Part shown: positions 62,973 through 64,000 of the stretch, one piece after another
How the letters are laid out: each line of letters opens with the position of its first letter
Position numbering within the stretch: position 1 is the first letter of the stretch
Assembly: GCA_025618425.1 (NCBI GenBank)
Contig: CM046846.1
Location: forward strand, 31,117,409 to 31,181,408
Reading direction: 5' to 3'
Length of the DNA: 64,000 bases
From: Heliocidaris tuberculata
Lineage: Eukaryota > Echinodermata > Echinoidea > Camarodonta > Echinometridae
Notes under the pieces: model-generated
What the model was told of the DNA's origin: nothing
Databases searched by the model: none
Seen by the model: the letters and a program-made list of their open reading frames with translations, nothing else
Translations under genes and position numbers: made by a program

Positions 62973-63368
62973 CTCCCAGAATTATAAGTGTATAAAAGAA
63001 TACCAGCCTGAAGAGAATGGTCACTAATGAAGTAAAAATCCTGTTTCATAGGTAAACATGTACCAATTTAATTTCATTAAACTATCTTAGATGTTCTATT
63101 TGGGCAGATTATACTTACTGCTATGTCCTGCTTGGAAGAGCTTTCCAATGCAGAGTGGCCTGTTGCCATAGGGATCCCTGACAGCGTAGATGGAGCTCTC
63201 ATGAAGGATGAGGAGAGAGTACGCCATGAGAGCCTCGTTCATCAGCTGACGTATCCTTCCAAGCCAGTTAGGGCCCTCTGGTTCGCCCTCAGGAGGAGCG
63301 TGAGCCAGCATCTGGGTGATGACCTCAGAGTCAGAGCCAGTGGACAGACCTACACCATGTTTCAGCAC
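59875..63368 (-). CDS. PPAT: Amidophosphoribosyltransferase, C-terminal exons (5' end off window)
   Basis: PPAT catalyses the first committed step of purine synthesis, PRPP plus glutamine to phosphoribosylamine. Visible exons (- strand): 63368-63119, 62799-62569, 61553-61426, 60615-60394, 60141-59875. All phases agree and give about 365 residues. Recognisable parts are [19 protein letters not shown] and [16 protein letters not shown] (glutaminase domain), then [88 protein letters not shown] and the PRPP-binding loop [14 protein letters not shown]. The end is [16 protein letters not shown]. The N-terminal catalytic Cys lies beyond 64000. Compared with human, the segment before HCTACL is shorter. 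The acceptor at 63369-63370 has an unusually A-rich context. Confidence 0.97.
60833..61029. mobile_element. CTGTCAAACCAGAAA-ended MITE with TTTCGCGAA motifs
   Basis: CTGTCAAACCAGAAACTTTC and GAAAATTTCTGGTTTGACAG are inverted ends, 197 bp. AACTTTCGCGAAT occurs three times inside. It is in a PPAT intron. Confidence 0.85.
61190..61420 (+). mobile_element. Retrotransposon 3' remnant
   Basis: The stretch reads like the end of a LINE reverse transcriptase ([14 protein letters not shown]), then AAGCGCCGTGTAACCG and AAAGGCGCTATACCAAA, the usual tail style. It is in a PPAT intron, next to the exon at 61426. Confidence 0.45.
61611..61785. mobile_element. TTAGGG-core element, inverted copy
   Basis: TGGTTCCATGACATCTGCTC at the left, CCTAACCCTAACCCTAATCC in the core, and AGCAAATGTCGCAGGAGCAA with CTTGTCACC at the right. 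It is the reverse complement arrangement of 10845-11060. It is in a PPAT intron. Confidence 0.85.
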
Positions 63369-63749
63369 CTTTTTTCAAATTAATTTTTTTTTTTTTGAAT
63401 GGTCATTTTGCATCAGTCACAACTACATGTAAATAATTTATCAAACAGATGGTTTTTACAGATGGTCTTCAAGGCTCAGACCGGACACAGTAATTCCCCC
63501 ACAGATGCTGCCTCAAAAATTGCCACAGCAAACAAAATACTATGGAAGGCAAGAGGCAATGTCGTGAGGGTGAAAACATGCATGCAATGGCCCCAATGCA
63601 CATTCACTGATCTGTGTGACTAAGCGTATCTTATTTTACTTACATGTAGCTGCTTTCTTTGGGAAGTTTGGGCAGTTTATTGCCTTATATCTGAGTGGCT
63701 TAAATTCTGTTTTGGTATCAAGTGAACATTCAAGTTAGGCAGGTTAATA

Positions 63750-64000
63750 ATAATGATAATAACAATAATAATAGTAACATTTATATTGCGCACATATCCA
63801 TCCCAGGGGATGCTCAAGGCACCTACAGAGGACTATTATTGCCATGGCTTTAGGCCAGCTGCCCTACAGCGCTGAAAGCATTCAAGGAATAAATTCTTAC
63901 CAGGTACATATTTAGTACACCAGAGTTGCGAGTGGCAAATGTTGATTAATGTCTTACCAAAGGACAGTAGTGCAATGGCGGGACTCGAACCAAGAACCAT
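63750..64000 (-). mobile_element. SINE-like element running off the window
   Basis: On the - strand the sequence starts with a B-box-like GGTTCGAGTCCCGCCA (63970-63993) and ends in an ATATTGCGCAC / AATAATAATA tail near 63750-63790. The tRNA-like head is outside the window. It is in a PPAT intron. Confidence 0.6.

Overview
This is a 64 kb piece of an animal nuclear genome. It has spliced genes with GT/AG introns, an AT-rich background, microsatellites and dense short inverted-repeat transposons. The gene set (an animal malate synthase beside FRG1, DPH3, RPL31, a CNBD2-like gene and PPAT) and the abundant TACATGTA and CTAGATCTAG words point to a marine deuterostome. I judge a sea urchin most likely. 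The species is an inference and cannot be settled from the sequence alone. There is one 500-bp assembly gap (53901-54400).

Six protein genes could be assembled exon by exon, and every intron phase closes. Malate synthase lies on the + strand (1517-9796, first exon not seen). It is followed by a gene-poor stretch with a 5'-truncated non-LTR retrotransposon on the - strand. DPH3 (- strand, 16826-19357) and FRG1 (+ strand, 21747-28725) sit head to head. RPL31 (- strand, 32148-34659, with a possible TOP-type 5'UTR exon near 36.1 kb) is followed by a 16-exon CNBD2-like gene (+ strand, 40273-53461) with its poly(A) signal. The 3' half of PPAT (- strand, 59875-63368) runs off the right edge.

The genes do not form a pathway or an operon. 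They are housekeeping or specialised loci: the glyoxylate cycle, diphthamide synthesis, an RNA-associated nuclear protein, the ribosome, a possible sperm or flagellar cNMP-domain protein, and de novo purine synthesis. Most of the unusual structure is in introns. Three very large palindromes (about 500, 683 and 832 bp) lie in the first introns of DPH3 and FRG1. Malate synthase carries a decayed duplicate of one of its own exons, and two transposons with internal repeats of nucleosome length. The CNBD2-like gene carries a tandem duplication around exon 11. Several repeat families recur in opposite orientations: TTAGGG-core elements, CAGTGGAACCTC elements, a TGTCCGGACACA family and a 71-bp hairpin family.
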